A stretch of DNA of 64,000 nt from Caldilineaceae bacterium (GCA_022823185.1 JAJDXQ010000033.1:1-64000); one strand, 5' to 3'; counted from the first letter of the stretch, positions 25,098-37,054 are shown. Program-made: numbers and translations. The notes: generated by a model from the sequence alone, not told the origin.

Positions 25098-26330
25098 ATG
25101 GCATCGCCATTTACCGACTTTGATCTGATGCGCAATCTGCGACAGGACGGCAGCAAAATCGTTCTGCTGGTGATGGATGGTCTGGGCGGCCTGCCCGCAA
25201 CGCCGGGGGGAAGGACGGAATTGGAGACGGCCCGCACGCCTAACCTGGATGGGCTGGCGGAGTCCGGGTCGTTGGGTCTGAGCATCCCGGTTCGGCCCGG
25301 GGTGGAACCGGGGAGCGGGCCTGCGCACCTGAGCCTGTTCGGTTACGATCCCGTGCGCTATATGATCGGTCGCGGCGTGTTGGAGGCGTTGGGGATCGGC
25401 TTCCCGTTGCAGGCCGGCGACGTGGCCGCGCGCGGCAACTTCGCGTCGGTCGATGGTGATGGCCTGATTACCGACCGGCGGGCCGGACGCATTGGCACCG
25501 AGGAGTGCATCCGGCTGACGGGCAAGCTGCGTGAGGCGAGCGCTGGGCTTTTCGACGACTGTGAAGTATTCGTCGAACCGGTGCAGGAACATCGTTTTGT
25601 TTTCGTGCTGCGAGGCGAGGGGCTGGGGGGCAGCCTGACGGATACGGACCCGCAGGCGGTAGGGCGGAAGCCGCTGCCGGTGCGGGACGAAAGCGGGCGA
25701 AGCGAAGGCGCGCGCACGGCGGAACTGGTGAACCGGTGGGCGGCGCACGCCCGTGAAGCGCTGGCCGACGAGCCGCGGGCCAACAGCCTGAACCTGCGCG
25801 GTCTGGCGCAGGACCCGGGACTGCCGCTCTTTCCGGACATATTTGGCATGCGGGCAGCGGCGATCGCGGTCTATCCGATGTACCGCGGGGTGGCGAGCCT
25901 GGTAGGGATGGAAGCGATCCCGTTCGAGGGAGACCGCCCGCGGCATGAGATCGACGCGCTGGTGGAGGCGTGGGAAGATTTCGACTTCTTTTTTGTTCAT
26001 GTCAAGAAGACGGACAGCTACGGCGAGGACGGAGATTTCGACGCGAAGGTCCGCGAGATCGAGACGGTGGACGCGGAGATTCCCCGCATCCTGGAGCTGG
26101 GCCCGGGCGCGCTGATCGTGACCGGCGATCACAGTACGCCGGCGGTTCTGCGCAGCCACAGCTGGCATCCGGTCCCGACGCTGCTGTGGAGCCCCGATGC
26201 CATGCCTGAAGCGGCGCGGGGCTTTGGCGAGCGCGCTTGCGCCGGCGGCCAGCTGGGAATCTGCCACGCGACAACGCTGGTTCCGCAGGCCATGGCCCAT
26301 GCGGGCCGGTTGAAGCGCTTCGGAGCATGA
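25098..26330 (+). CDS. apgM: 2,3-bisphosphoglycerate-independent phosphoglycerate mutase, archaeal type
   Basis: This 410-residue alkaline-phosphatase-superfamily enzyme is of the ApgM branch. The first metal site is I-V-L-L-V-M-D-G-L-G-G near residue 20. G-P-A-H-L-S-L-F-G-Y-D-P follows near residue 75 and V-T-G-D-H-S-T-P near residue 345, carrying the second set of Asp and His ligands. It converts 3- to 2-phosphoglycerate in glycolysis. Its length and motif order differ from bacterial GpmI (about 510 residues). ATG 25098 has AGGAG upstream. Some members of this family act on phosphonates or other sugars phosphates, but the pattern here favours the mutase. Confidence 0.88.
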   Translation: MASPFTDFDLMRNLRQDGSKIVLLVMDGLGGLPATPGGRTELETARTPNLDGLAESGSLGLSIPVRPGVEPGSGPAHLSLFGYDPVRYMIGRGVLEALGIGFPLQAGDVAARGNFASVDGDGLITDRRAGRIGTEECIRLTGKLREASAGLFDDCEVFVEPVQEHRFVFVLRGEGLGGSLTDTDPQAVGRKPLPVRDESGRSEGARTAELVNRWAAHAREALADEPRANSLNLRGLAQDPGLPLFPDIFGMRAAAIAVYPMYRGVASLVGMEAIPFEGDRPRHEIDALVEAWEDFDFFFVHVKKTDSYGEDGDFDAKVREIETVDAEIPRILELGPGALIVTGDHSTPAVLRSHSWHPVPTLLWSPDAMPEAARGFGERACAGGQLGICHATTLVPQAMAHAGRLKRFGA

Positions 26331-26400
26331 TTGGGGCAGTGTCCGGTGATCAGTGCTTGGTCTCAGCGCAGGGGATCGGAGCAGGGCAAATGTGGGGAGT

Positions 26401-27159
26401 ATGAGAGAGGATATCGATAGGGCCGCGCGCGCGCTCGGGACCGCTTCAAGGGTTGTTTGCCTCACGGGGGCCGGGGTGAGCGCGGAGTCGGGTGTGCCGA
26501 CTTTTCGCGACGCCCAGACCGGTCTGTGGAGCCGGTTTGATGCGGAAGAGTTGGCTTCTCCAGAGGGCTTCGAACGGGACCCGGGGCTGGTCTGGCGCTG
26601 GTACATGTGGCGGTTGGACCTGCTGAAGGCGGCTGCGCCCAACCCCGGACACTTTGCTCTGGCACAGCTTGCCGGGCTCTGCGAGCGGTTTCTACTGGTC
26701 ACGCAGAACGTGGACAGTTTGCACGAGCAGGCGGGCAGCGGGGAGGTCCTTCACCTGCATGGCAGCCTCCTTCATTTCCGCTGCAATTCGTGCGCCGCCC
26801 CGCATCATCTGACCGGCGAACAACGGCGCGCAGAGTCGCCGCCCGCGTGCGGACTCTGCGGCGATCTTGTGCGGCCCGATGTGGTCTGGTTCGGCGAGAG
26901 TCTGCCCTGGGATGTGGTGGAAGAGGCGGCCGACGCGGCCCAGGGCTGTGATGCAATGCTTGTCATCGGCACAAGCGGGCTGGTCTATCCCGCGGCGCAG
27001 CTGCCGCTGATCGCGAAACGGGCGGGGGCCGCGGTGATCGACGTAAACCCGGAGCCGGGCCCCATTTCCTCCATCGCCGATCTGTTCCTGCAGGGGAAGA
27101 GCGGGGAGATACTGCCGGCGTTGGCCGGTTCTGTCGCGGACAGGCGGGCGAACGCCTGA
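26401..27159 (+). CDS. cobB: NAD-dependent protein deacylase (sirtuin)
   Basis: This 252-residue Sir2 protein has the NAD motif C-L-T-G-A-G-V-S-A-E-S-G-V-P-T-F-R-D (~20-37), T-Q-N-V-D-S-L-H-E-Q-A-G (~100), and the catalytic His in H-L-H-G-S (~119). A zinc ribbon, C-N-S-C and C-G-L-C, is also present. The absence of the Y-x-x-R pair of SirT5-like enzymes cannot be judged confidently by eye. ATG 26401 follows a GGGGAG. It would remove acyl groups from lysines, for instance on acyl-CoA synthetases; one such enzyme is encoded at 37055. Confidence 0.92.
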   Translation: MREDIDRAARALGTASRVVCLTGAGVSAESGVPTFRDAQTGLWSRFDAEELASPEGFERDPGLVWRWYMWRLDLLKAAAPNPGHFALAQLAGLCERFLLVTQNVDSLHEQAGSGEVLHLHGSLLHFRCNSCAAPHHLTGEQRRAESPPACGLCGDLVRPDVVWFGESLPWDVVEEAADAAQGCDAMLVIGTSGLVYPAAQLPLIAKRAGAAVIDVNPEPGPISSIADLFLQGKSGEILPALAGSVADRRANA

Positions 27160-27267
27160 GTGAGCGGCCCCAATGCGCGGGCCTTCCTCCGGTCGCGCCC
27201 GCCCGCCGGTCTTGAGCCGGGGAACCGACTGTCAAATCCTGAACAACGTACATACGAGGAGTGGATA

Positions 27268-28488
27268 ATGGAAATCGTCGTCGCGGTTATTGCAGGCGTC
27301 CTGGTTGGAGGCGTGGTCTGCTGGATTTTGCAGGGCTCTCGGGCCAGGAGCCGCCAGTCCAGAATGGAGGCGGATTGGGTAAAGAGGGAAACTGCGCTGC
27401 GAGAAGAGATCGCAGGGTTGAAAGGCCAGTTGGCCCAACGAGACAGCGCCGAGAAGATCCTGGAGACGGCGAAGGATCAGCTGAGCGAGAGTTTCCAGGC
27501 GACCGCCAGCCAGGTGTTGCAGGCGAATAACGCCCAGTTCATCGATCTGGCGCAGGAGAATCTGGGAAAGACCCTGGAGGAGGCAAAGGGCGATTTCAAG
27601 CAGCGCCACGAGCAGTTTGAGGCGCTGGTCAAGCCTCTTCGGGATAACTACGAAAAGCTCAACCCGCAGATCAGTCTGCTCGCGCAGAGGAGCGAAAGCA
27701 TTGCCGAGGAGGCCACCAGGCTGTCCAGCGCGTTGACGGATAACAGGCAGATAGGCAACTGGGGCGAGGTACAGCTGCGCCGGGTCGTCGAACTGGCCGG
27801 AATGCAGGCGTACTGCGATTTTGCGGAACAGACTGCCGGCAGCGGCTCGCAGATCAGGCCCGACCTGACGGTGCGGCTGCCGGAGAAGCGGGCTGTGGTC
27901 ATTGACGCCAAAGCGTCCACGGCTGCATACATGGAGGCGCAGCAGGCGGATGATGAGACGGCGCGGGACGATTCGCTGAAACGCCATGCCGGCGCCCTGA
28001 AAGCGCAAGTGGACGACCTGGCAAAAAAGGAATATGGGGCCAAAGTGGAAGGGTCGCTGGATTTTGTGGTGATGTTCGTGCCTGGCGACCAATTTCTGTC
28101 AGCGGCGCTGAACGCCAACCCTGAGCTGATTGAGTACGCCATGCACAGGCGGGTTGCCATCGCGACACCGGCGTCGCTGATCTCGCTCCTGTGGTCTGTT
28201 GCCAATGGCTGGCAGCGCCAGCGCATTGCCGAAGATGCTGAACGCATCCTGAAAGAGGGGCAGGAACTGCACAAAAGAATGCTGACCTTTATGGATCACT
28301 ACAAGGATGTTGGCGCAAGGCTCAACAGGGCCGTTGAAACTTTCAACAGGTCTGTCGGTTCCTTCGATAGCCGGGTCTTGCCCCAGGGGCGCAGGTTTGC
28401 CGAAATGGTCACCGACAAAAAAGAAGAGTTGCCGCAGCCCCTGCAAATTGAAAATCGCGCCCGAATCTCCAGTTACGCGGGGGAGTAG
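27268..28488 (+). CDS. rmuC: DNA recombination protein RmuC
   Basis: This 406-residue protein has an N-terminal membrane helix (residues ~2-23), a long coiled coil to about residue 170, and a C-terminal RmuC domain. That domain contains G-N-W-G-E-V-Q-L-R-R-V-V-E and then R-P-D-L-T-V-R-L-P, A-V-V-I-D-A-K-A-S, an endonuclease-like D...DxK core. RmuC limits inversions and has been linked to clearing DNA-protein damage. ATG 27268 has GAGGAG upstream. It stands alone between the sirtuin and DUF899 genes. Confidence 0.92.
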   Translation: MEIVVAVIAGVLVGGVVCWILQGSRARSRQSRMEADWVKRETALREEIAGLKGQLAQRDSAEKILETAKDQLSESFQATASQVLQANNAQFIDLAQENLGKTLEEAKGDFKQRHEQFEALVKPLRDNYEKLNPQISLLAQRSESIAEEATRLSSALTDNRQIGNWGEVQLRRVVELAGMQAYCDFAEQTAGSGSQIRPDLTVRLPEKRAVVIDAKASTAAYMEAQQADDETARDDSLKRHAGALKAQVDDLAKKEYGAKVEGSLDFVVMFVPGDQFLSAALNANPELIEYAMHRRVAIATPASLISLLWSVANGWQRQRIAEDAERILKEGQELHKRMLTFMDHYKDVGARLNRAVETFNRSVGSFDSRVLPQGRRFAEMVTDKKEELPQPLQIENRARISSYAGE

Positions 28489-28528
28489 ATTTCGCGCCAG
28501 GAATGAACGACGGCGCAGGGAGGATGCC

Positions 28529-29134
28529 GTGCCTGAGAGCAGGTTGGAACTGGAAAGGGAGATCGCCAGTGCCCAGGATGAACTCGAGGCGGCGCGACGC
28601 AAGCTGGTGAAACTGCGGCGGCAGCTGCCGCCGCAGCCGGTGGAAGATTACGAGCTGAAGAACGCGGACGGGCCCGTGAAACTCTCGCAACTGTTCGGCG
28701 GCAACGATGATCTTATCCTCATACACAACATGGGAACTGGCTGCTCGAACTGCACGATGTGGGCCGACGGATTCAATGGCGTGTACGACCATCTGCAGAG
28801 CCGGGCCGCGTTTGTCGTGGTTTCGCCGGACACGCCAGAGGCGCAGCAGGCGTTCGCGAGAAAACGCGGCTGGCGGTTTCCGATCTGTTCCGCGGAGGGG
28901 ACGACGTTTACGAAAGACATGGGCTTCCAGTGGGAAGAGGAGGCCTTCATGTCCGGATTCCAGCCGGGCGTTTCGGTCTTTCGAAAGGAGGAGGCCGGAA
29001 GGATCGTGCGGGTAGCCAAAGACTCCTTCGGACCGGGCGACCCCTACTGCGGCGTGTGGCCCCTGTTCGATCTGCTTCCGGACGGGCCGGCCGGCTGGGA
29101 CCCGTTGTTTGCGTACCCCGCTGACAGTGGTTGA
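28529..29134 (+). CDS. DUF899 thioredoxin-like protein
   Basis: This 201-residue protein has a thioredoxin-like fold after a short N-terminal coiled coil (residues ~3-35). Key features are D-L-I-L-I-H-N-M-G-T-G-C-S-N-C-T-M-W, holding a C-S-N-C pair at the usual redox position, and F-V-V-V-S-P-D-T near residue 95. The end, P-Y-C-G-V-W-P-L-F-D-L-L-P, is typical of DUF899. I chose GTG 28529 because GGGAGGA precedes it (28518-28524). The function of the family is unsettled; a peroxide- or thiol-linked role is plausible. Confidence 0.82.
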   Translation: MPESRLELEREIASAQDELEAARRKLVKLRRQLPPQPVEDYELKNADGPVKLSQLFGGNDDLILIHNMGTGCSNCTMWADGFNGVYDHLQSRAAFVVVSPDTPEAQQAFARKRGWRFPICSAEGTTFTKDMGFQWEEEAFMSGFQPGVSVFRKEEAGRIVRVAKDSFGPGDPYCGVWPLFDLLPDGPAGWDPLFAYPADSG

Positions 29135-29377
29135 CGAAAATCCTGGCCGGCCAGCCAGCCAGCGCAACGCCCGCCCGACCCAAAATCAGACACGATCGCC
29201 AGGAGCAGGAAACCTAATGTTGCCTTGGACCGTACAGTTGTCAGACGGGCCTCATTGGATGCAACGATGAGGCCGCCAGAGAACCCCTGAGACAACGACA
29301 AAACAGGTGCGCGTCTCTTTCGACGTGATGGTATCGGCCAAAAAACGGAGGAGGCGATCACGACAAGGAGGGCAACA

Positions 29378-31042
29378 ATGGTACGCAGTCCCGGCAAAGA
29401 CGCGAGAATCGGTCCACCGGCCCGCAGATGCAGTCCGCGCAGTAGTTGGCGCAACCTGCCTGTTCCGCTCCTACTGATGCTGGCGCTTCTTTTGGCCGGC
29501 TGCGCGGCGCCGTCACAGGATGAGCGGCAGGCGGCTCCAGACTCGAGCAAACAGTCGTTTGTCAGCCAGGCTCCTTCGCAATCCGCTTCTTCAAGCCCCA
29601 GGTCAGGCCCTGTCTCGCCCGATTCAGGACGCCGCAACCGCCGCGGCCCGCAGCCGGAAGCGCAGCTGCCGCCGGTCGTCCCCACAAGCCTCGAAACGAC
29701 CTCCACGTTCGGTCTGGACGCCGATGACGCGTCGTGGCGCCGTTCGCTCGCTCTCGCGCGCCAGGGCTTTGTACTCGAACCGGATGACGTGCGCGTGGAG
29801 GAGTGGCTCAACGCGCTGCGCTGGGACTATTCCCGGCCTGAGGGCGAAGAGACGTTTCATCTCGATCTGACCGTTACGACCGACCCGCTTGACCCCGAAT
29901 CCTGGCTGGCGTTGATTGGGCTCAGCGCGGCTGCGCCCCGGGAGCTGCCGACCAGGCGTTATGTATCGGTCGTCCTGGATGCGTCCGGCTCGATGGGAGA
30001 GGACAATAAGCTCGATACCGCGCGTACGCTCGTCGAGACGCTGCTCAGCCGCCTTTCCGAGGGGGATCGAGTCTCCCTGGTGCAGTTTTCAGAGGTGGTC
30101 CTGGGCGAGTACACGGTACCTCACGCGGCCCCCGACGATCCCGCGCTAACCGGTTCGCTGCGCGGCTTCCGCCCCAACCAGAGCACGAACGCCGAGGCGG
30201 GGCTGCGCAGGGGCTATGAACTGGCGCTGGAAGCGCGGCGGCAGGACCCCGACGCGCTGCACTACGTCTTCTTCATCAGCGACGGTGTGGCCAACGTGGG
30301 CGACACCCGCGCGGAGTCGATCATCGAATCTCTGGGGGGCCAGCGTGCCGAGGCCAACCCGATCCGCCTGGTTGCGGTGGGTGTGGGCATCGAAAACTAC
30401 AATGACGACCTGCTGGAGCAGGTGAGCAACGACGGCGACGGCTGGTACCGGTACGTGTATTCGCCCGAGGAGGCGCAGGGTCTGCTGTCGGCGGACTCTT
30501 TCGCCGCGCTATTCAGCCCGGCCGCGGACGAAGCGCGGGCGCAGGTTTCATGGGACGCGGAAACGGTCGAAGAGTGGCGCCTGGTGGGCTACCTCAACCG
30601 GGCGGCCGCGAATGAGTCATTTGAAGATGACGAGGAGGACTTCGCGGAGCTGCACGTGGGCCAGGAGAACACGGTCGTGTACCGGCTGAAGGCGCGGCCG
30701 GGGGCGGCGGGGCCGCTGGGCACGCTGGCCTTGCGCTGGCATCATCCTGGCAGCGGGGAGCCGCAGACACAGGCGTGGACGCTCGCTTCGGAAAGTCCAA
30801 TGCGTTGGCAGGATGTCGCTCCGATCCGGCGCCTTGCGCTGCTGGTGGCGCTGGCGGGCGAGAACTCGGCCGAACGTCTGGATGACGCCCAAGCCCGGCG
30901 CCGCGCAATTGAGCAGGAGTTCGCGCGGCTGGGCGGCCTGACCGAGACGCGCCAGGGGCAGGAGTTCGGCGAGATTCTGGCGGCGTCGTTGCCGGAGCCG
31001 CCGGCGTGGTTCGAGCAGGGCAGTTCGACGCGGGGTGAGTAA
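29378..31042 (+). CDS. von Willebrand factor A lipoprotein, YfbK-like
   Basis: This 554-residue exported lipoprotein has a signal ending L-L-L-A-G-C (cysteine ~42) after a basic stretch and a proline/serine-rich linker. A vWF-A N-terminal block (S-T-F-G-L-D-A-D-D-A-S-W) precedes the VWA domain. The MIDAS motif D-A-S-G-S-M-G lies near residue 203, with the distal Thr in S-T-N-A-E-A-G and Asp in F-I-S-D-G-V. The rest resembles the YfbK C-terminal domain. ATG 29378 has AAGGAGG upstream. It probably binds protein partners through a metal ion at the cell surface. It precedes the caspase-hydrolase gene by 450 bases on the same strand, but that gene seems to have its own promoter. Confidence 0.85.
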   Translation: MVRSPGKDARIGPPARRCSPRSSWRNLPVPLLLMLALLLAGCAAPSQDERQAAPDSSKQSFVSQAPSQSASSSPRSGPVSPDSGRRNRRGPQPEAQLPPVVPTSLETTSTFGLDADDASWRRSLALARQGFVLEPDDVRVEEWLNALRWDYSRPEGEETFHLDLTVTTDPLDPESWLALIGLSAAAPRELPTRRYVSVVLDASGSMGEDNKLDTARTLVETLLSRLSEGDRVSLVQFSEVVLGEYTVPHAAPDDPALTGSLRGFRPNQSTNAEAGLRRGYELALEARRQDPDALHYVFFISDGVANVGDTRAESIIESLGGQRAEANPIRLVAVGVGIENYNDDLLEQVSNDGDGWYRYVYSPEEAQGLLSADSFAALFSPAADEARAQVSWDAETVEEWRLVGYLNRAAANESFEDDEEDFAELHVGQENTVVYRLKARPGAAGPLGTLALRWHHPGSGEPQTQAWTLASESPMRWQDVAPIRRLALLVALAGENSAERLDDAQARRRAIEQEFARLGGLTETRQGQEFGEILAASLPEPPAWFEQGSSTRGE

Positions 31043-31495
31043 GGGTTGCCCTGTCCACCGGTGATCGGCAAGCCCGGGGCAGGAAGTCGGCGCAGCCAGG
31101 CGCAAAGCTGGCCGCGACCACAAAACGCGACATCGCGGAGGCGCCCTTGGGAACGAAAACCCGGGGCGCCGCCCTGCGACCGCCCCTCTCCCCGCCACCC
31201 AATATCCACTATCCCCTGCAGTTCACACCCCGCCGCTCGCCCCCAAATCCCAGTCCAGACAACAACCCATCCCCCATATCCCAAAAATCCCTCCAAATCC
31301 CCGTCCAGACATAATCCCCGTCCAGAATAAGCTCTGAATGTTGTTCCGTTCACGTGACGACGGGGTAGAATGGTATCTGTCGATTCCGGTTACGCATTGT
31401 GACATCAATGTGCTATGATCGCTCTATTTCCCACAAACTGTCCGCTCTCATTTCGCGAAGTGAAAGCGTGTCTCACTCGTCTTTAAGGATTGCCA
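31043..31495. other. Intergenic stretch with C-rich tract and extended -10 element
   Basis: No gene is supported. Positions 31180-31330 are pyrimidine-rich, with AATCCCCGTCCAGA-type words repeated about three times (31297-31326). TGC-TATGAT at 31411-31419 is a good extended -10 for the gene starting at 31496; its -35 is poor. AAGGA lies six bases before that start. Confidence 0.5.
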
Positions 31496-34400
31496 ATGTT
31501 GTCTCCGCGCTTATTTGCTCTCGTGGTTGGCGTTGATCAGTACAAGAGCAGTGTGATTTCCGATTTGGGTGGCTGCGCCAACGATGCCAGAGCGATCTAT
31601 GGATTCCTGACCCAACGGCTGGGCGTGCCCACTGAGAACATCCGGCTACTGACATCGACAGGCGCGGAACCGGACGAAAAGCTCCCCTCGCGACAGAACA
31701 TCATAGACGGCTGGCGGTGGCTGATCGAGCGGACCAACACCGGCGACCAGGTTTTCTTCCATTACAGCGGGCACGGCTCACAGGCCCTCTCATCCGATCC
31801 CAATGAGCCCGACGGATACGATGAGACGTTGGTGCCCTGCGACAGCCGCACGACGGACGACAGGGGCAGACCTGTCTACGACATATTGGACAAAGAGCTG
31901 GCCGCGCTCATCGCTTTGGCGGAGGAGAGAGGCGCGCTGGTCACCGTTGTGCTGGACTGTTGCCACGCAGGTTCAGGCACGCGGGCGCTCGTTCCAGTGC
32001 GTCGGACACCGGCGGACCGCCGCGCGCGGCCAGCCGGCGCCGTTCTGCCCGAAACGCAGGGCGCAAAAACGGTAGCCAGCCGCCACTGGTCAGGGAAGCT
32101 GGGCAGCGATCACCTGTTGCTGGCCGGTTGCCGCGATGAAGAGATGAGCCACGAGTACCGCTCGCCGACCAACGGCGCCTGGTACGGGGCGATGACCTAT
32201 TTCCTGTTGCAGAAGCTGCAGGAGCTGCACCCGCGGATGAGCTGGCGGGAGGTCCACGACGCCGTGCAAACGCAGGTCCACAGCGTCTATGCGAGGCAGA
32301 TCCCCCAATTGGAGGGCCCCGTAAACCGCGCGGTGTTTGGCGATCTGATGCCGCACGCGGGCTCCTACCTGAACGTTATCGATGCCCGCGAGGCCGGGGA
32401 GACGGGAAACGATGTGATCATACGCATCGGCGGCGGCGCGGCGGTTGGCCTCACCCCGGGCAGCCATGTGGAGTTGTACCCGGCCGGCAGCGAAGCCCTG
32501 TCGGGACGCGGCCTTGGCCGCGGCGAGGTGTTCGAGTCCAGGGTCGATTCGTCCTACGCAATGATCAAGGGCGTCCGCCACACACAGTTCAGCCTGCCGG
32601 CAAGGGCGAAAGTGACGGCTTACGGCTACCAGAGGTTGATGTACGAGGTATCGACCACAGATCCCTTTCTGCTGGCGGAGTTGACCACGGCCCCCTCTTC
32701 ACCATTCCTGCACGCGGCAGGAAGAGGCCAGCCGGATGGATTTACCCGTTTTCACGTGGCTGTCGAGAACGATGCCTACGTCATTCACGATGGCAGCGGC
32801 GAACGGATCATCCAGGACACGCCGCCGCGTACGCAGGCGGGCGCGGCCAGGACTGCCGAATATCTGCATCATCTGGCGACCTTCCATAATGTGCGCACGC
32901 TGCGCAATCCGGCGCCCATGGCATTGATGGAAGAGGCGCTGAGCTTGGAGGTTCAGTCCTACACGCGGGCCAGTTTTACCGAGCCGAAGGACGGCGAGCC
33001 TCTGCACCGGGATGGGTTGCTGCCGCCGGGCAGGAAGATCTGGATCACGGTTCGGAACAACAGCGCCGAGAATCTCTATGTCACCGTCTTTGCGCTGTCT
33101 TCGAATTACGGCATTCGCCGCGTCTACCCGGAGCGGGCCCCGTATCAGCTGGTGTCGCCGGGCAAGGCCTTTTTTGTCAACAACATCGAACCGGTTGTGA
33201 TGGACCCCGGGGCCGAGAGTGAAACAGAGATTTACAAAGTCTTCGCCACGCGGGTTCCCACTTCTTTCGATGTGTTGGAGTTGCCGGAGTTGAACGAACC
33301 CGGCGGCGCCGAACAGACGCGTGCATTCGGCCCGCTGGCCGAGCTGTTGAACGGCATTCGCTACGACGGTCCGCGCGTGCGCAATCTGATGGTGCAGCGG
33401 GACGATACACATGATCGCTGGTTCACGAAGCAGGTGACGGTCAAAGCCTTGAGAAAACAGGAGGAATTCCTGCTCCCTCAGGGTCAGAACAGGATCAATG
33501 TGGGCACGGACCTGGACATTACGGTTGAGAAGCCGGCGGGTTTGGGCGGCCTGCTGGTGGTCAGCAATCTGAGCCACTTCGCGTGGGACCCGACAGACCC
33601 GATCACCCTGCCGCCGGGCTTGAGCAGCCCGGAAGCCGCCCCGTTTTTTCAGCCGCTCTCCTTTTCGCGCAAGGCGGGGGCGGCTGGCGCTTCGCCCGGC
33701 GTGCTGGTCTTGGATACCTCAGCAGACCAGCTCGCGACGATCAGCGAGGAGTCGCCGTTGCGGATTGCGCTCAGCGTGGAGAATGATCCGGACATTGCCG
33801 GGATTGCGGCGGTCGCGTTTGACGGCGAATACTACTACATGGTTGGCCATCCAACCGATGCCCAGAACCTGTCGCAGGACGGCGACAGGAGGCGCATGGC
33901 GGTGGAGATTACCCACTTGCCGATTCCGGACTCGGCGGCTGCGGAGTCCGGTTCCGCGGGCGCCAGGCGAAGGTTCGGGGCAAACGAGGCGGAAGAGACA
34001 GCGGTTGAAACGGGGCATGGGACAGCGCCTGGCAGGGGCAAGGGAGGGCTGTTCCGGCGGCTGATCAACTTTTTCCAGGAAGAGTGGCGGTTGGCGGAAG
34101 CCGCGGCGCGCAAGGACCCGGCAACGGATGAGGAAGACGCGGAGCCGGAAGCGTCCGTCAGAGACGCAAAACATGCCGTGCGCGTCCTTTTCTACAAGCT
34201 GTTCTACCAGAAGCTTCCGCCTGATCTTGGCTTGCGCCAGGTGCGGATGGAGGCGGGGGGCACACCGGTCTATTCGAAGGTTACCGCGCGGGACGTGGCC
34301 CAGGCGCGCCGTGCCCTGCTGATCACCCACGGTTTCGGCAGCAGCACCGAGAAGCTGGTGCAGAGGGCTCTGCCGGTTCTGAAGGAGTTGGACGAATACG

Positions 34401-35095
34401 ATCTGGCGCTTGCGTTCGACTACGAGACGATCAACACGAGTATACGCGAAAGCGGGCTGCTGATGACGGCGCAGCTGCGCCGCCTCGGCTTTGGCACTGA
34501 CAAGGGGCCGCCGCTCGACATCTTTTGTCATAGCATGGGGACGCAGGTCGCCCGCGTGTGCGTGGAGATGGAGAGCGGTCATCAGTTTGTCGAGCGCGTT
34601 ATCATGGTGGGCGCGCACAACACGGGCACGGCTCTGGCCGAATCTCACCGGCTCATTCCGTGGCTGGCAACCATCATTCTCAACCAGGCAGGGCTGATGG
34701 ACTATGAGCTCCTGGCCCAGCTTCTGGTGATCGGAATCTCGCGGCTGACCAACGGCATACAGGACCTGGCGCCCAGCGCGGAGCTGTATCAGAAGCTCAA
34801 TGACCCGCGCAATGAGGTGAATGTGAAGTACTATATCCAGATTGGCGTCAATTCCGGGATGGACGGCCCGGTGAACTGGCGCAAGCTCTTTTCCAAGACG
34901 GAGTTGACGCGTATTTTGGATAAGGGGCTGGACCAGGTTTTGGGTCCGAATGACCTGCTGGTTGGGGTGGCGTCGGCCCGAGGCGTGCGCGGCGGAAACT
35001 GGCCGGACCTGCAGGTGGATGTCATAGGCTGCCATCACTTCGAGTACTTCTACGCCAAAGAGTCGCTGGAGGCCCTTCGCCGGCAGTTCGAGTAA
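31496..35095 (+). CDS. Caspase-like protease fused to alpha/beta hydrolase
   Basis: This 1199-residue multidomain protein begins with a peptidase C14 (metacaspase-like) domain, residues ~3-285. It has F-A-L-V-V-G-V-D-Q-Y, the catalytic His in H-Y-S-G-H-G-S-Q (~91) and the catalytic Cys in V-L-D-C-C-H-A-G-S-G (~157). A beta-rich module follows (~285-390), with the R-I-G-G-G-A-A-V-G-L-T-P-G motif. Next is a DUF4384-like part (~500-620, R-K-I-W-I-T-V-R-N-N-S). The C-terminal alpha/beta hydrolase has the oxyanion motif L-L-I-T-H-G-F-G-S-S (~943) and nucleophile elbow F-C-H-S-M-G-T (~1012). There is no signal peptide or membrane helix, so it is probably cytoplasmic. Both catalytic sites look intact. 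Such combinations resemble bacterial conflict or programmed-death effectors; the role here is inferred. Confidence 0.85.
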   Translation: MLSPRLFALVVGVDQYKSSVISDLGGCANDARAIYGFLTQRLGVPTENIRLLTSTGAEPDEKLPSRQNIIDGWRWLIERTNTGDQVFFHYSGHGSQALSSDPNEPDGYDETLVPCDSRTTDDRGRPVYDILDKELAALIALAEERGALVTVVLDCCHAGSGTRALVPVRRTPADRRARPAGAVLPETQGAKTVASRHWSGKLGSDHLLLAGCRDEEMSHEYRSPTNGAWYGAMTYFLLQKLQELHPRMSWREVHDAVQTQVHSVYARQIPQLEGPVNRAVFGDLMPHAGSYLNVIDAREAGETGNDVIIRIGGGAAVGLTPGSHVELYPAGSEALSGRGLGRGEVFESRVDSSYAMIKGVRHTQFSLPARAKVTAYGYQRLMYEVSTTDPFLLAELTTAPSSPFLHAAGRGQPDGFTRFHVAVENDAYVIHDGSGERIIQDTPPRTQAGAARTAEYLHHLATFHNVRTLRNPAPMALMEEALSLEVQSYTRASFTEPKDGEPLHRDGLLPPGRKIWITVRNNSAENLYVTVFALSSNYGIRRVYPERAPYQLVSPGKAFFVNNIEPVVMDPGAESETEIYKVFATRVPTSFDVLELPELNEPGGAEQTRAFGPLAELLNGIRYDGPRVRNLMVQRDDTHDRWFTKQVTVKALRKQEEFLLPQGQNRINVGTDLDITVEKPAGLGGLLVVSNLSHFAWDPTDPITLPPGLSSPEAAPFFQPLSFSRKAGAAGASPGVLVLDTSADQLATISEESPLRIALSVENDPDIAGIAAVAFDGEYYYMVGHPTDAQNLSQDGDRRRMAVEITHLPIPDSAAAESGSAGARRRFGANEAEETAVETGHGTAPGRGKGGLFRRLINFFQEEWRLAEAAARKDPATDEEDAEPEASVRDAKHAVRVLFYKLFYQKLPPDLGLRQVRMEAGGTPVYSKVTARDVAQARRALLITHGFGSSTEKLVQRALPVLKELDEYDLALAFDYETINTSIRESGLLMTAQLRRLGFGTDKGPPLDIFCHSMGTQVARVCVEMESGHQFVERVIMVGAHNTGTALAESHRLIPWLATIILNQAGLMDYELLAQLLVIGISRLTNGIQDLAPSAELYQKLNDPRNEVNVKYYIQIGVNSGMDGPVNWRKLFSKTELTRILDKGLDQVLGPNDLLVGVASARGVRGGNWPDLQVDVIGCHHFEYFYAKESLEALRRQFE

Positions 35096-35138
35096 TGCGT
35101 GTCGCCCGTCTTCAGATTCCGGGCCAGGGCCGTGGGCT

Positions 35139-37054
<1,916 letters not shown>

